From Cohnella cholangitidis (lineage in GTDB: Bacteria > Bacillota > Bacilli > Paenibacillales > Paenibacillaceae): a stretch of 64,000 nt of DNA. Location: positions 3,397,501 through 3,461,500 of the forward strand of contig NZ_CP041969.1 in the NCBI RefSeq assembly GCF_014107495.1. Reading direction: 5' to 3'. The translations under genes were made by a program, and so were the position numbers. A model generated the notes under the pieces. That model was given only the letters and a program-made list of their open reading frames with translations, had not been told where the DNA came from and did not search any database. This document shows, one piece after another, positions 54,701 to 63,100 of the stretch. Position 1 is the stretch's first letter. Each line of letters starts with the position of its first letter.

Positions 54701-54948
54701 GGACTGCTTCCGCTGAAAACGGGCTTCTTGTCCGCGCCGAGAGTCGGCATTACAATGCCCGGGTATTGCCCGTTATAGGTCTCAAAATCAGGGTGTTTGT
54801 TAGGGGGGACGACCGAGAAGTCGCGAACAACGATTATTAATTGATTATCCGAAGCTGCTTGCGTAACTGCAGGAAGGAAAAGCGAGTTAATGCATAAGAG
54901 CAGAACGGCGAGTGCAAGCCCTGCGGATAACGGCCGATAACGATACAT
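51751..54948 (-). CDS. SLH-anchored surface protein with fibro-slime domain and Ig-like repeats
   Basis: A 1065-residue exported protein. Signal peptide (about 1-31); fibro-slime domain (about 36-235) with FSSWYNDDP-like region and DDAWVFINNKLALDLGGVHG; four Ig-like repeats (about 237-570), each with YECSLDGAAYSAC and FTGISDGSHTLSVRARDS type strands, two of them almost identical; Big_2-like module (about 575-650); Ser/Gly linker; a domain of unknown type (about 675-885); and three SLH repeats at the C-terminus with ITRAE / VTREE / ATRAE motifs. No catalytic domain is recognised. It may be an adhesin or surface scaffold. It lies between starch enzyme genes but its promoter lacks their operator. 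Confidence 0.85.
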   Translation of the reverse strand: MYRYRPLSAGLALAVLLLCINSLFLPAVTQAASDNQLIIVVRDFSVVPPNKHPDFETYNGQYPGIVMPTLGADKKPVFSGSSPVVTNASSFNSWYNDDPLNQKTTVTLDLNYNSVLGEYQYSNSSFFPIDNQLWGNEGNAHNYHFTTEAHSKFVYRPGDTLTLNIDDDAWVFINNKLALDLGGVHGVMNGTVNLDAQAAALGLIPGEIYDFDLFQAERHTTQSNFNIRTSIQFFDALPDTALTATPDMTTISANATFSFLGTGSSFECSVDAAVYGACTSPVSYNSLSDGTHTFAVRSILYNGLPDPTPASYTWIVDTTAPDTTIVSNPSSMTASSSAAFGFGSNEVGVSYECSLDGAAYSACNTPETFTGISDGSHTLSVRARDSAGNVDPTPATFAWTIDSTAPDTTIVSNPSSMTASSSAAFGFGSNEVGVSYECSLDGAAYSACNNPETFTGISDGSHTLSVRARDSVGNVDPTPATFAWTIDSASPDTTIVTGPGSSTNNVNATFSFTSNESGVTYECALDGSAYSPCSSPLTLNNLAVGDHVLLVKAIDALGNADATPASYDWKITSVTVGLQFSNAVYSVVKGNTQSTKLTAANSDLTTLDVTEKAAYSIADPSIATIDAKGVFTGLNVGETVLTATYGGLTANTTLKINSGQSGSPGSGSGGSSSPAQQPETFNFDVLSSDGSTVRVSITLEDVKKGIIMLKTDKPDLKVIQAVSVLDRIRSINQNAILTFQSSVGSITLPISELNWSPLSDRQGMDRSKVQVTLAIATTCKANVDKLEEALKKKQARLLVAPVEFHVRIDDGSGKSAELDTFEHYVTRTMDMGTQTVPPTASGIWWNPNTGEYRYIPSRFVKKDGHTAAELKRQGLSSYAVIDRQVEFADLSKHWSKESAEQLASKGIVEGRGNGNFDPDGAITRAEVSALLVRALGLTESIGDSPFSDITTEWYSTPVSTAYRAGLIKGDANGLFRPNDDVTREELTVMLYRAAQYTGSKIGSGTAAATANMDSVSPWANDAVRFALQHGILTGDKSGALKPGEKATRAETAQMLLRMLTTVEFV
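53486..53995 (-). repeat. Tandem 255-bp repeat (2 copies) coding for Ig-like modules
   Basis: Copies at 53486-53740 and 53741-53995, each 85 codons, differ at only a few bases. Flanking Ig modules of the same gene are clearly diverged, so this pair arose by recent duplication or gene conversion. Confidence 0.9.
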
Positions 54949-55254
54949 TTAAAGGCGTCCTTTCCAGATAGAATAGATTAATGGAATTAAACTCTTATTC
55001 TATTAATATACTATAGTTGGTAAAATCCGCAGAGGTTTTTTCACACATCGGCGATGCTAGAAGGCTAAGCCGTCTCCTTTCAAAATAAAAAAGCGTCAAC
55101 CGACTGAAGAAATTATAGGTATAATTTACTATTATTTTGATGAATTCGACATATTTCAAGAAATTTCTCTGTACAAATTGGTAAAACTGACTAAAATTAA
55201 AGTTATTCAAGTGGCATATTATTACTGCGAGAGAATCAATCTAAAAAGAAAGAA

Positions 55255-55268
55255 ATGAAAGCGCATTC
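55255..55268. promoter_or_regulatory. Weak cre-like site
   Basis: ATGAAAGCGCATTC fits the first half of the CcpA cre consensus and most of the second. It is about 470 bp from the gene start, so its relevance is uncertain. Confidence 0.3.
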
Positions 55269-55669
55269 TCCGCTCTAACGTAGTGCTGATTTAAATATCC
55301 AAAAGAAGAGAGGGTCGATGGTTTAAATGCCATACTCTCGTGTAAGGACGGTGTAGATAGGTTACGCCAGAGCCTACTTTAATACGCTTTCAGCTTTTTG
55401 AATTTTAATTTTTGCAGAGGGGGCATGATATCTGACGCTGTGAAAATTGATTTCTACGCTTGCGATTATCTTGCAAGTTCATTCAAATAACCCCTAGTTC
55501 GTACAGCAACATTCCTTCGTTTTGAGTAAATCGAATCCCTTCTGCATTACGTATGTAGCAAATCCGCTTTTTTATCCAACTAAATTTTCATCCATCCATA
55601 TTATTTAAGATTTTTTATCACCCGTTTTGAAATCATTATTTTATATTGATTTCATTTTTTCTCGTAAAA

Positions 55670-55707
55670 TGCGCAAACGTTTGCATTTAAATGCAAACGT
55701 TTGCGCA
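55670..55707. promoter_or_regulatory. Perfect 38-bp palindrome made of two GCAAACGTTTGC operators
   Basis: Cores at 55673-55684 and 55693-55704 are each perfect palindromes, and together with TGC ends and the central ATTTAAAT they form one 38-bp palindrome without mismatch. Centres are 20 bp apart, about two helix turns. It lies 30 bp before the start codon, between a TAAAAT element and the ribosome binding site. Confidence 0.85.
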
Positions 55708-55736
55708 CCATAAATTTTAATAAGGCGGTTCTACTA

Positions 55737-58700
55737 ATGAAGAAAGCGGTACATTTGTTCCTTATCTTTACTATGGTCTTCTCTATGTTTTTTGGACTTG
55801 AAACCTCTAAGATGGCTAGTGCAGCTACTACAACTGCCTCGGCATCCACATTCTCATGGGACAACGCGACCGTTTATTTTGCCTTGACGGACCGTTTTCT
55901 TGACGGAGATTCCAGCAACAACCATTCCTACGGGAGGGAATTGGATCAGAACGGCAATGAGTATTCTGGCTACAAATCCAAAACCGGAACTTTCCACGGC
56001 GGAGATTTGAAAGGGCTTACAACAAAAATCAATGAAGGTTATTTTAATGATCTCGGCGTCAATGCCATCTGGATTACGGCTCCTTATGAGCAAATCCACG
56101 GATGGGTAGGAGGCGAATCTTTCAGGCACTACGCGTATCACGGTTACTATACGCTGGATTACACTGAAATCGACAAAAATATGGGTACGGAAGCGGATTT
56201 CAAAACTTTTGTCGACACCGCGCATACCCATGGTATTCGGGTCGTGATGGATGTCGTTATGAACCATGCCGGATACGAAACTCTGAAAGACATGAGCGAG
56301 TTTAACTTCGGGCAATTGGCCAACGGTTGGCAAAACTATTATTATAACCAACCAGAATCAGCAGCTCATTATAATACTTATGGCAATTATGTGGTGGATA
56401 CGGATTCGAGTAGTTGGGCTAGATGGTGGGGTTCTGATTGGGTCCGTGTGAACAAAAGCGGTTACACGCCTTGCGGATCCAGCGATACGGAGATGTGTCT
56501 TTCGGGGTTGCCGGATTTCAAGACCGGCTCTAGCAGTACGGTAGGCTTGCCACCGATCTTGCAGACGAAGTGGGATAACGCGAAAGAAGCTAAAGAGGTA
56601 GCAGAACTCAACGCGTACTTCAGCAACACAGGCAAACCTCGTACGCCAAGCAATTATATTAACAAATGGTTGACCGATTGGGTTCGGGAATATGGGATTG
56701 ACGGCTTCCGGGTAGATACGGCGAAGCACGTCGAACAGTCGGTATGGAAAGATTTGAAGACCGAATCGGTGAAAGCGCTGAAGGAATGGAAAGCAGCCAA
56801 TCCGACGAAAAAAATGGATGACCTTGATTTCTGGATGACAGGCGAGGTATGGGGACACGGGGTTGGGAAAAGTTCGTATTTCAGCAACGGATTCGACTCG
56901 CTTATTAACTTCTCGTTCCAAAGCTCGACTGGGAATTTGAATGGTCTGGAAAGCATCTATTCCAGTTACGCTGCCAGTATCAATACGGATCCATCGTTTA
57001 ATATGTTAAGCTATATGTCCTCTCACGATACCTCATTATACAACCGCAGCAACCTGATCAACGGGGGAACATCGTTGCTGTTATTGCCCGGAGCCGTCCA
57101 AATTTACTACGGCGATGAAACGGGTAGACAGCCAAGCAACTCTCCAGGCGATCAAGCGACTCGCTCGGATATGAACTGGAGCTCGATTAATACGAGCGTA
57201 TTGTCCCATTGGCAGAAGCTGGGGCAATTCCGGAGCAATCATATTGCCGTCGGTGCAGGAAGCCATAAGCAGCTTCAAACTTCTCCCTATGCTTTCAGCA
57301 GAACTTATAGCGCTAACGGAATAGATGACAAAGTAGCCGTCGCCGTCGGGGCAAGCGGATCGACATCGATCAACGTCAGCTCCGTATTCGTAGACGGAAC
57401 TACGGTAAGAGATTTCTATACCGGTTATACGGCGGTCGTCTCCGGAGGTAAAGCTACCTTTACCGCAGGAACAAACGGCGTCATTCTGATCGAAGAGGTT
57501 CCGACGCTGAATGCCAAAGTATCGGCATCTCCGGCGGGCGGCAGCTTCAGCACAGATACGAAAGAGATCACCCTTTATGTTCGAAACGCGGAAACGGGCA
57601 AATATACGCTCGATGGAACTGACCCGCAAACAAACGGTATTTCTTTCACGAACGGACAGTCGCTGACGATCGGCAGCGGTATGGGAATCGGCGATTCGAA
57701 GGCACTTCGGTTGTACGCCGGCAATAATCTTGGCAGCGTATCGCAACAATACGTCTTCACCAAGACGGATCGAAGCCTGTTGACTGTTCATTTTAAGAAG
57801 CCGAGCACTTGGGGAACTCCGCAATTGTATTATTACGAGACAACACCAGTAGTAACCGGCCCAACCTGGGCGTCAGCTCCGGCAATGGTCAGCGAAGGAG
57901 ACGGCTGGTACAAGTATACGATTGAGGATGTCGAAAGCGCCCACGTAATTTTTAAAGACGCCAGCAACCAAATTCCAGCTGCCCAACAAGCAGGATTAGT
58001 AATCAGCGCGGAAGGCTGGTACGACAATGGGTGGGTTGCTAAAGATACAACCAAACCGACAGCACCGACGAATTTAACCGCATCTGCGAAGACTGAAAAT
58101 TCCGTGACGTTGACTTGGAGCGTATCCACGGACAACGTAGGAGTGACGGGATACGAGATCTATCGAGACGATGTCAAGGTAGGCACATCGGCGAGCGCGA
58201 CGTATAAAGATGTTGGCTTGACGGCGGAAACCGCTTACACCTATACGGTTAAGGCCTATGACGCTGCTGGAAACAAATCCGATGCTAGTTCTGCGCTTCA
58301 AGCAACGACCGAACCGAAAGATACGGTCGCACCTGCCGCGCCGACGAATTTGCAATCGTCCTCCAAAACGAACAACTCCGTCACCCTGTCTTGGAGCGCA
58401 TCGACGGACAACGTAGGAGTGACGGGCTACGAGATTTACCGCAATAACGTGAAGGTCAATACTTCGGCTACGACGATATATACGGACAGCGGCCTTGCGG
58501 CAGCAACCGAATATACGTACACGGTTAAGGCATATGACGCTGCGGGGAACATTTCGGCAGCGAGCGACGAGCTGAAAGTAACGACGAGCGCTCAACCGCT
58601 GACCAATACGGCGACAATCTACTATAAACGCGGCTACAGCACACCGTACTTCCATTACGCACCGACCGGTGGTACCTGGACAACTGCACCGGGAAAAGCC

Positions 58701-59195
58701 ATGACGGCTTCGACGGAATATCCGGGTTATAGCGCGATCACCGTCGACATCGGTACGGCAGCCAGCTTGTCGGCCGTATTCAACAACGGCAGCGGCACAT
58801 GGGACAACAACGGCGGTAAGAACTATACGTTCCAGCAAGGAACATGGACGTTCGAGAGCGGGACGATTAAGGCAGGAACTCCTGCGGGAGATACGACGGC
58901 GCCGTCCGTACCAAACAATGTACAGTCGACAGCGAAGACTAACAATTCCGTCACTCTGTCTTGGAGCGCATCGACGGATAATGTCGGAGTGACGGGATAC
59001 GAGATTTACCGCAACAACGTGAAGGTCAATACCTCGGCTACGACGACATATACGGACAGCGGCCTTGCGGCAGCAACCGAATATACGTACGCGGTTAAAG
59101 CATATGACGCTGCGGGGAACATTTCGGCAGCGAGCGACGAGCTGAAAGTAACGACGAGCGCTCAACCGCAGACCAACACGGCGACAATCTACTAA
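55737..59195 (+). CDS. Secreted GH13 alpha-amylase with CBM26, FnIII and CBM25 modules, cut short by a 2-nt deletion
   Basis: A 1152-residue product. The start at 55737 (MKKAVHLF) follows TAAGGCGG. Signal peptide (about 1-30); GH13 domain with VYFALTDRF (about 43), D327 in GFRVDTAKH, E370 in WMTGEVWGH and D431 in SSHDTSLYN; C-terminal beta region; CBM26 (about 682-770, VHFKKPSTWGTPQLYYYE); FnIII; FnIII; CBM25; FnIII. The frame then ends at TAA (59193-59195) at the first strand of the next CBM25. Repeat copies at 58615 and 59755 read ATCTACTA(T/C)AAACGC here, so two bases are missing. Without the deletion the protein would be about 1434 residues. The catalytic part is intact. Confidence 0.88.
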   Translation: MKKAVHLFLIFTMVFSMFFGLETSKMASAATTTASASTFSWDNATVYFALTDRFLDGDSSNNHSYGRELDQNGNEYSGYKSKTGTFHGGDLKGLTTKINEGYFNDLGVNAIWITAPYEQIHGWVGGESFRHYAYHGYYTLDYTEIDKNMGTEADFKTFVDTAHTHGIRVVMDVVMNHAGYETLKDMSEFNFGQLANGWQNYYYNQPESAAHYNTYGNYVVDTDSSSWARWWGSDWVRVNKSGYTPCGSSDTEMCLSGLPDFKTGSSSTVGLPPILQTKWDNAKEAKEVAELNAYFSNTGKPRTPSNYINKWLTDWVREYGIDGFRVDTAKHVEQSVWKDLKTESVKALKEWKAANPTKKMDDLDFWMTGEVWGHGVGKSSYFSNGFDSLINFSFQSSTGNLNGLESIYSSYAASINTDPSFNMLSYMSSHDTSLYNRSNLINGGTSLLLLPGAVQIYYGDETGRQPSNSPGDQATRSDMNWSSINTSVLSHWQKLGQFRSNHIAVGAGSHKQLQTSPYAFSRTYSANGIDDKVAVAVGASGSTSINVSSVFVDGTTVRDFYTGYTAVVSGGKATFTAGTNGVILIEEVPTLNAKVSASPAGGSFSTDTKEITLYVRNAETGKYTLDGTDPQTNGISFTNGQSLTIGSGMGIGDSKALRLYAGNNLGSVSQQYVFTKTDRSLLTVHFKKPSTWGTPQLYYYETTPVVTGPTWASAPAMVSEGDGWYKYTIEDVESAHVIFKDASNQIPAAQQAGLVISAEGWYDNGWVAKDTTKPTAPTNLTASAKTENSVTLTWSVSTDNVGVTGYEIYRDDVKVGTSASATYKDVGLTAETAYTYTVKAYDAAGNKSDASSALQATTEPKDTVAPAAPTNLQSSSKTNNSVTLSWSASTDNVGVTGYEIYRNNVKVNTSATTIYTDSGLAAATEYTYTVKAYDAAGNISAASDELKVTTSAQPLTNTATIYYKRGYSTPYFHYAPTGGTWTTAPGKAMTASTEYPGYSAITVDIGTAASLSAVFNNGSGTWDNNGGKNYTFQQGTWTFESGTIKAGTPAGDTTAPSVPNNVQSTAKTNNSVTLSWSASTDNVGVTGYEIYRNNVKVNTSATTTYTDSGLAAATEYTYAVKAYDAAGNISAASDELKVTTSAQPQTNTATIY

Positions 59196-60039
59196 ACGCG
59201 GCTACAGCACGCCGTACTTCCATTACGCTCCGACCGGCGGCGCATGGACAGCGGTTCCAGGAAAAGCCATGACGGCTTCGGTGGAATATCCGGGTTATAG
59301 CGTGATCACCGTCGACATCGGTACGGCAGCCAGCTTGTCGGCCGTATTCAACAACGGAAGCGGCACATGGGACAACAACGGCGGTAAGAACTATACGTTC
59401 CAGCAAGGAACATGGACGTTCGAGAACGGGACGATCAAGGCAGGAACTCCTGCGGGAGTAGATACGACGGCACCGTCCGTACCAAACAATGTACAGTCAA
59501 CCACGAAGACTAGCAATTCCGTTACCCTGTCTTGGAGCGCATCGACGGACAACGTAGGAGTGACGGGATACGAGATTTACCGCAACAACGTGAAGGTCAA
59601 TACCTCGGCTACGACGACATATACGGACAGCGGCCTTGCGGCAGCAACCGAATATACGTACGCGGTTAAAGCATATGACGCTGCGGGGAACATTTCGGCA
59701 GCGAGCGACGAGCTGAAAGTAACGACGAGCGCTCAACCGCAGACCAACACGGCGACAATCTACTACAAACGCGGCTACAGCACCCCGTACTTCCATTACG
59801 CACCGACCGGCGGCGCATGGACAGCAGTTCCAGGAAAAGCCATGACGGCTTCGGCGGAATATCCGGGTTATAGCGTGATCACCGTCGACATCGGTACGGC
59901 GACCAGCTTGTCGGCCGTATTCAACAACGGCAGCGGCACATGGGACAATAACGGCGGCAAGAACTATACGTTCCAGCTAGGAATCTCAACATTCGATGGC
60001 GGAACGATTACACCCGGGGTTCCGGTTATTAACCCCTAA
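58322..60039 (+). repeat. Three tandem FnIII-CBM25 repeat units of about 570 bp
   Basis: Units start near 58322, 58892 and 59459. Equivalent points (ATGACGGCTTCG at 58701, 59269 and 59842) are 568 and 573 bp apart, i.e. a 570-bp (190-codon) unit with a 2-bp loss in one copy and a 3-bp gain in another. Long stretches are identical between copies. Similar sequence recurs at about 63120-64000 in the next gene. Confidence 0.9.
59196..60039 (+). pseudogene. Out-of-frame C-terminal part of the GH13 amylase (CBM25-FnIII-CBM25)
   Basis: From 59191 the frame shifted by one reads TKRGYSTPYFHYAPTGG and continues without stop through the rest of a CBM25, a FnIII and a final CBM25 to the TAA at 60037-60039. 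It has no ribosome binding site of its own, so it is either untranslated or, if the 2-nt loss is a sequence error, the true C-terminus of the amylase. The final CBM25 ends with a different tail (STFDGGTITPGVPVINP), as expected for a natural protein end. Confidence 0.85.
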
Positions 60040-60086
60040 CCCTGCGCTTTACAATGCGCTTACGACGAGCGCGAGATGAAATAATC

Positions 60087-60127
60087 GAATCCTGCCTTGC
60101 AAGTTTAATAGCTGTCAAAGCAGGATT
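60087..60127 (+). terminator. Weak hairpin between amylase and GH119 genes
   Basis: GAATCCTGCCTTG (60087-60099) and CAAAGCAGGATTC (60115-60127) pair with one mismatch. No T run follows, so read-through into the next gene is likely. Confidence 0.4.
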
Positions 60128-60157
60128 CATTACATTGACATTAAGAGGTGACGTTAG

Positions 60158-63100
60158 TTGAGGATCGTTGGACGTAAAATTATCGTCTTGTTAGCTTCAT
60201 TTATATTCATACTCGCATTCGGCGCTTCCGCGGCTTTTGCCGAGATATCGGCGACCCATGTATACCACAACCATATGCCGAATTTTTGGGCCTACTATAA
60301 TACTTCCGGATACAACTCTACGGCAGTAGGGTCCCCCATTCGTTATACCTATGACGGCCAGGTCATTGAACTGAAGAAAAATCCTCCTGCCGGCTATACG
60401 TACTTTAATCCCAAAAATGGCACCGCGTTACCGCATGACGACTTGGTATCCTATTATACGCATAATGCTAAAACGGGAGCTTACTTGTATTGGTCGTGGC
60501 AAGTAGCGGATTCGTTGAATAAATCGAATCCTTCCGGCCAGGTGCAAGTTACTATGTCCGCGGCAGTCGTAAATAACGTCAACAGCTTCATGACTACCAA
60601 CAATGTTCCCGGATATAACAATGCCAATTGGGGGCTCCCTTGGAAAACGGCGTATAACAATTTAAAAACGCCGAACGGAAATCGTACGTTGGATGTCATT
60701 AATTTCAGCGGACATCATTCCATGGGACCTTTGACGGGAAATGACTATTTACTGAAAGATTTGATTTACCAGAGGACCACTTTGTCTCAGTCCTACTTTC
60801 TAGGAGACTCGTTTACTGCTTCGAAAGGGTTTTTCCCGACGGAGCTTGGTTTCTCGGAGCGGATCATACCGGTTCTGGATAAATTAGGGATTCAGTGGTC
60901 GGTTATCGGAAATAATCACTTTTCCAGAACATTGACCGATTATCCGTACTTAAACGACCCGGGCAAGGATACTATGGTATCTCCGCCGAACCGGGCGGAT
61001 CTTCAGAACACGAGCACTGTAGGCTCATGGGTTGAACAACCTATGTTCAATGAAAAGCAGGTCACCTACAATAAATTTCCGTTCGCTTCAACGCCTCATT
61101 GGGTTCGTTATGTCGATCCCGGTACAGGCAAAGAAAACCGGGTTGTAGGCGTCCCCGTCGCGCAAGCCGAATCTTGGGAAGAAGGATACCAAGGCTCTGC
61201 CAAGGCGACTGTTCTTAAGTCATTTGAAGGCTTGTTGCCGCAGAAGCAATTTTTCGTCATTGCGCACGATGGCGATAACTCTTCCGGCCGTGCCGGCTCG
61301 GAAGATACTTGGCGCAACGCCGCGAATGTAACCTATGCCGACTCCGGCGTCAAAGCGGAAGGTATTAGTGAATACCTGGTTAAGAATACGCCTGCGGCGA
61401 GCGATGTCGTTCACGTACAGGATGGATCATGGATCGATACGCGCGATTCTTCTTCCGATCCGACATGGTACCATTGGCGTTTACCGTTTGGAATATGGAA
61501 AGGCCAGTTCTCCGCATTCAACACGGCTACAGGATTGAACCTCGCGCCTAAGAAAAATCTGAACGGCGTCGAAGACGGAATGACGGTATCCTTCGAATAC
61601 GGATATCATTATTTGGAAAGAAACTTCGCGCTTCTGCAAGCAGCAGAGAATTACGCGAAAACAGCAGAGCAAATTTGGCTGGACGATCATCCGAATTACT
61701 GGCAACCGACATCGGCGCTGGACAAGCAAGTTACGTATTCCGGCAACCAGTTGAATCCGTGGATGTTATCGTATCCCGTTAAAGGGGATGCAGCCAATGA
61801 TTATAAGGGCGGAGCCAATCCGGCCGAGCTCGGATGGTATTTCCTCCTTCCGGCTATGGATTCCGGATTCGGGTATTATGACGAGAATGTGGATGACGGC
61901 GTGAAGCCTACGCTTTCGTTTAACAATTCCTTGTATTTCACGAAGCCCTATGTAACCAGCAATAAGGCTAAGGATAAAACCGGCCCTAACGTATGGTGGC
62001 CGCAGCGTTATCCATACAACCCGGGCAGCGCGAACGTAAGCAAAGCCGAGGGTTGGACGCTTCAATATTATGACAACACTTTCGGTATCTACACGTACGC
62101 ATACGACGTCAGCGGGATAAGCGACATCAAATTGAAGGTCAGAACGCATCGCGACAAGACGGCAAGCGCATTGGACAATACGTTCCGCGTCTACGACCCG
62201 GCAGCATTGAAGGCGCAAGGCGTACAGAATATCGATCCGGCCAAAGTCGGATCATGGGTTGAATATCCGATGAATAAGCGCGACCTCAAGCCGGATATCA
62301 ACGGAGTCGCTTGGCAGCCAGAAAGTACCGCAATGTTCAAGGTTGTTCCTGCGCAAGAAATTGGCGATTTGTACTACACTTACTTGAGCAACTATCGTGA
62401 TCAAATGCTGGACTACTATATTGAAACCGTTGACAATGCGGGCAATGTGACGAAGTCGGAAATTCAAACGGTTTACGTAGGAGCAGGCAAATACTCGAAG
62501 GACGCTTCCGGTAAGATCGTTGAGGATGCGAACGGAACGATTCAAGGAACTTACCCGTTCCTGGTTATCGATAAGGAAGCTCCTTCCGTTCCTGCAAATC
62601 TTCAAGCTGCAAATACGACTGACCGTTCAGTAAGTTTGACTTGGGCAGCGTCGACGGATAACGTAGGCGTATCCGCTTACGAAGTCTATCGGGACGGAGT
62701 CAAAGTCGGCACGGCTTCAACCGCAGCATATACGGATGCGGGACTGACAGCTTCAACCTCTTATGTATATACGGTCAAGGCATTGGATAAGGTGGGCAAT
62801 ATCTCGTTGGCAAGCTCGCCGTTGACGGTGATGACCAAGGTTCCGGATAACGAACCTCCTGCGGCGCCGACCGATTTGACTAATGGCGCGAAGACAGCTT
62901 CGACGATTCAATTAAGCTGGACGGCGGCTACCGACAACTACGGCGTGTTGGGTTACGACATTTACCGCAACGGCACCAAGGTTGGCAACACCGATAAAAC
63001 AACGTATACGGACAGTGATTTAAGTCCGAATACGACTTATGACTATTACGCAAAAGCAATCGATGCGGCCGGAAATGCGTCTGCAGCAAGCATTATCCTT

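Larger units (their letters stand above)
54949..55736. other. Long AT-rich intergenic region upstream of the second GH13 amylase
   Basis: A 788-bp gap, clearly AT-richer than its neighbours. It holds a cre-like site (55255-55268), the double operator (55670-55707) and a TAAAAT -10 candidate at 55665-55670 with no good -35 box. On the minus strand, 55085-55035 carries GGAGACGGCTTAGCC and GCATCGCCGATG, two short self-complementary blocks upstream of the SLH gene that might form a structured leader. No ORF was recognised. Confidence 0.5.

Noticed and set aside
55275-55420. A possible riboswitch (hairpin GAGAG...CTCTC and nearby GGTTACGCC) in the long gap
   Set aside because: The blocks do not follow the order of c-di-GMP, SAM, T-box or other consensus motifs I know, and the pairing is weak.
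60158-62000. Assignment of the last gene to GH57
   Set aside because: The first motif is HNHMP-like and the Glu/Asp spacing fits GH119 as remembered; GH57 enzymes also lack this secreted, FnIII-CBM25 layout in most cases.
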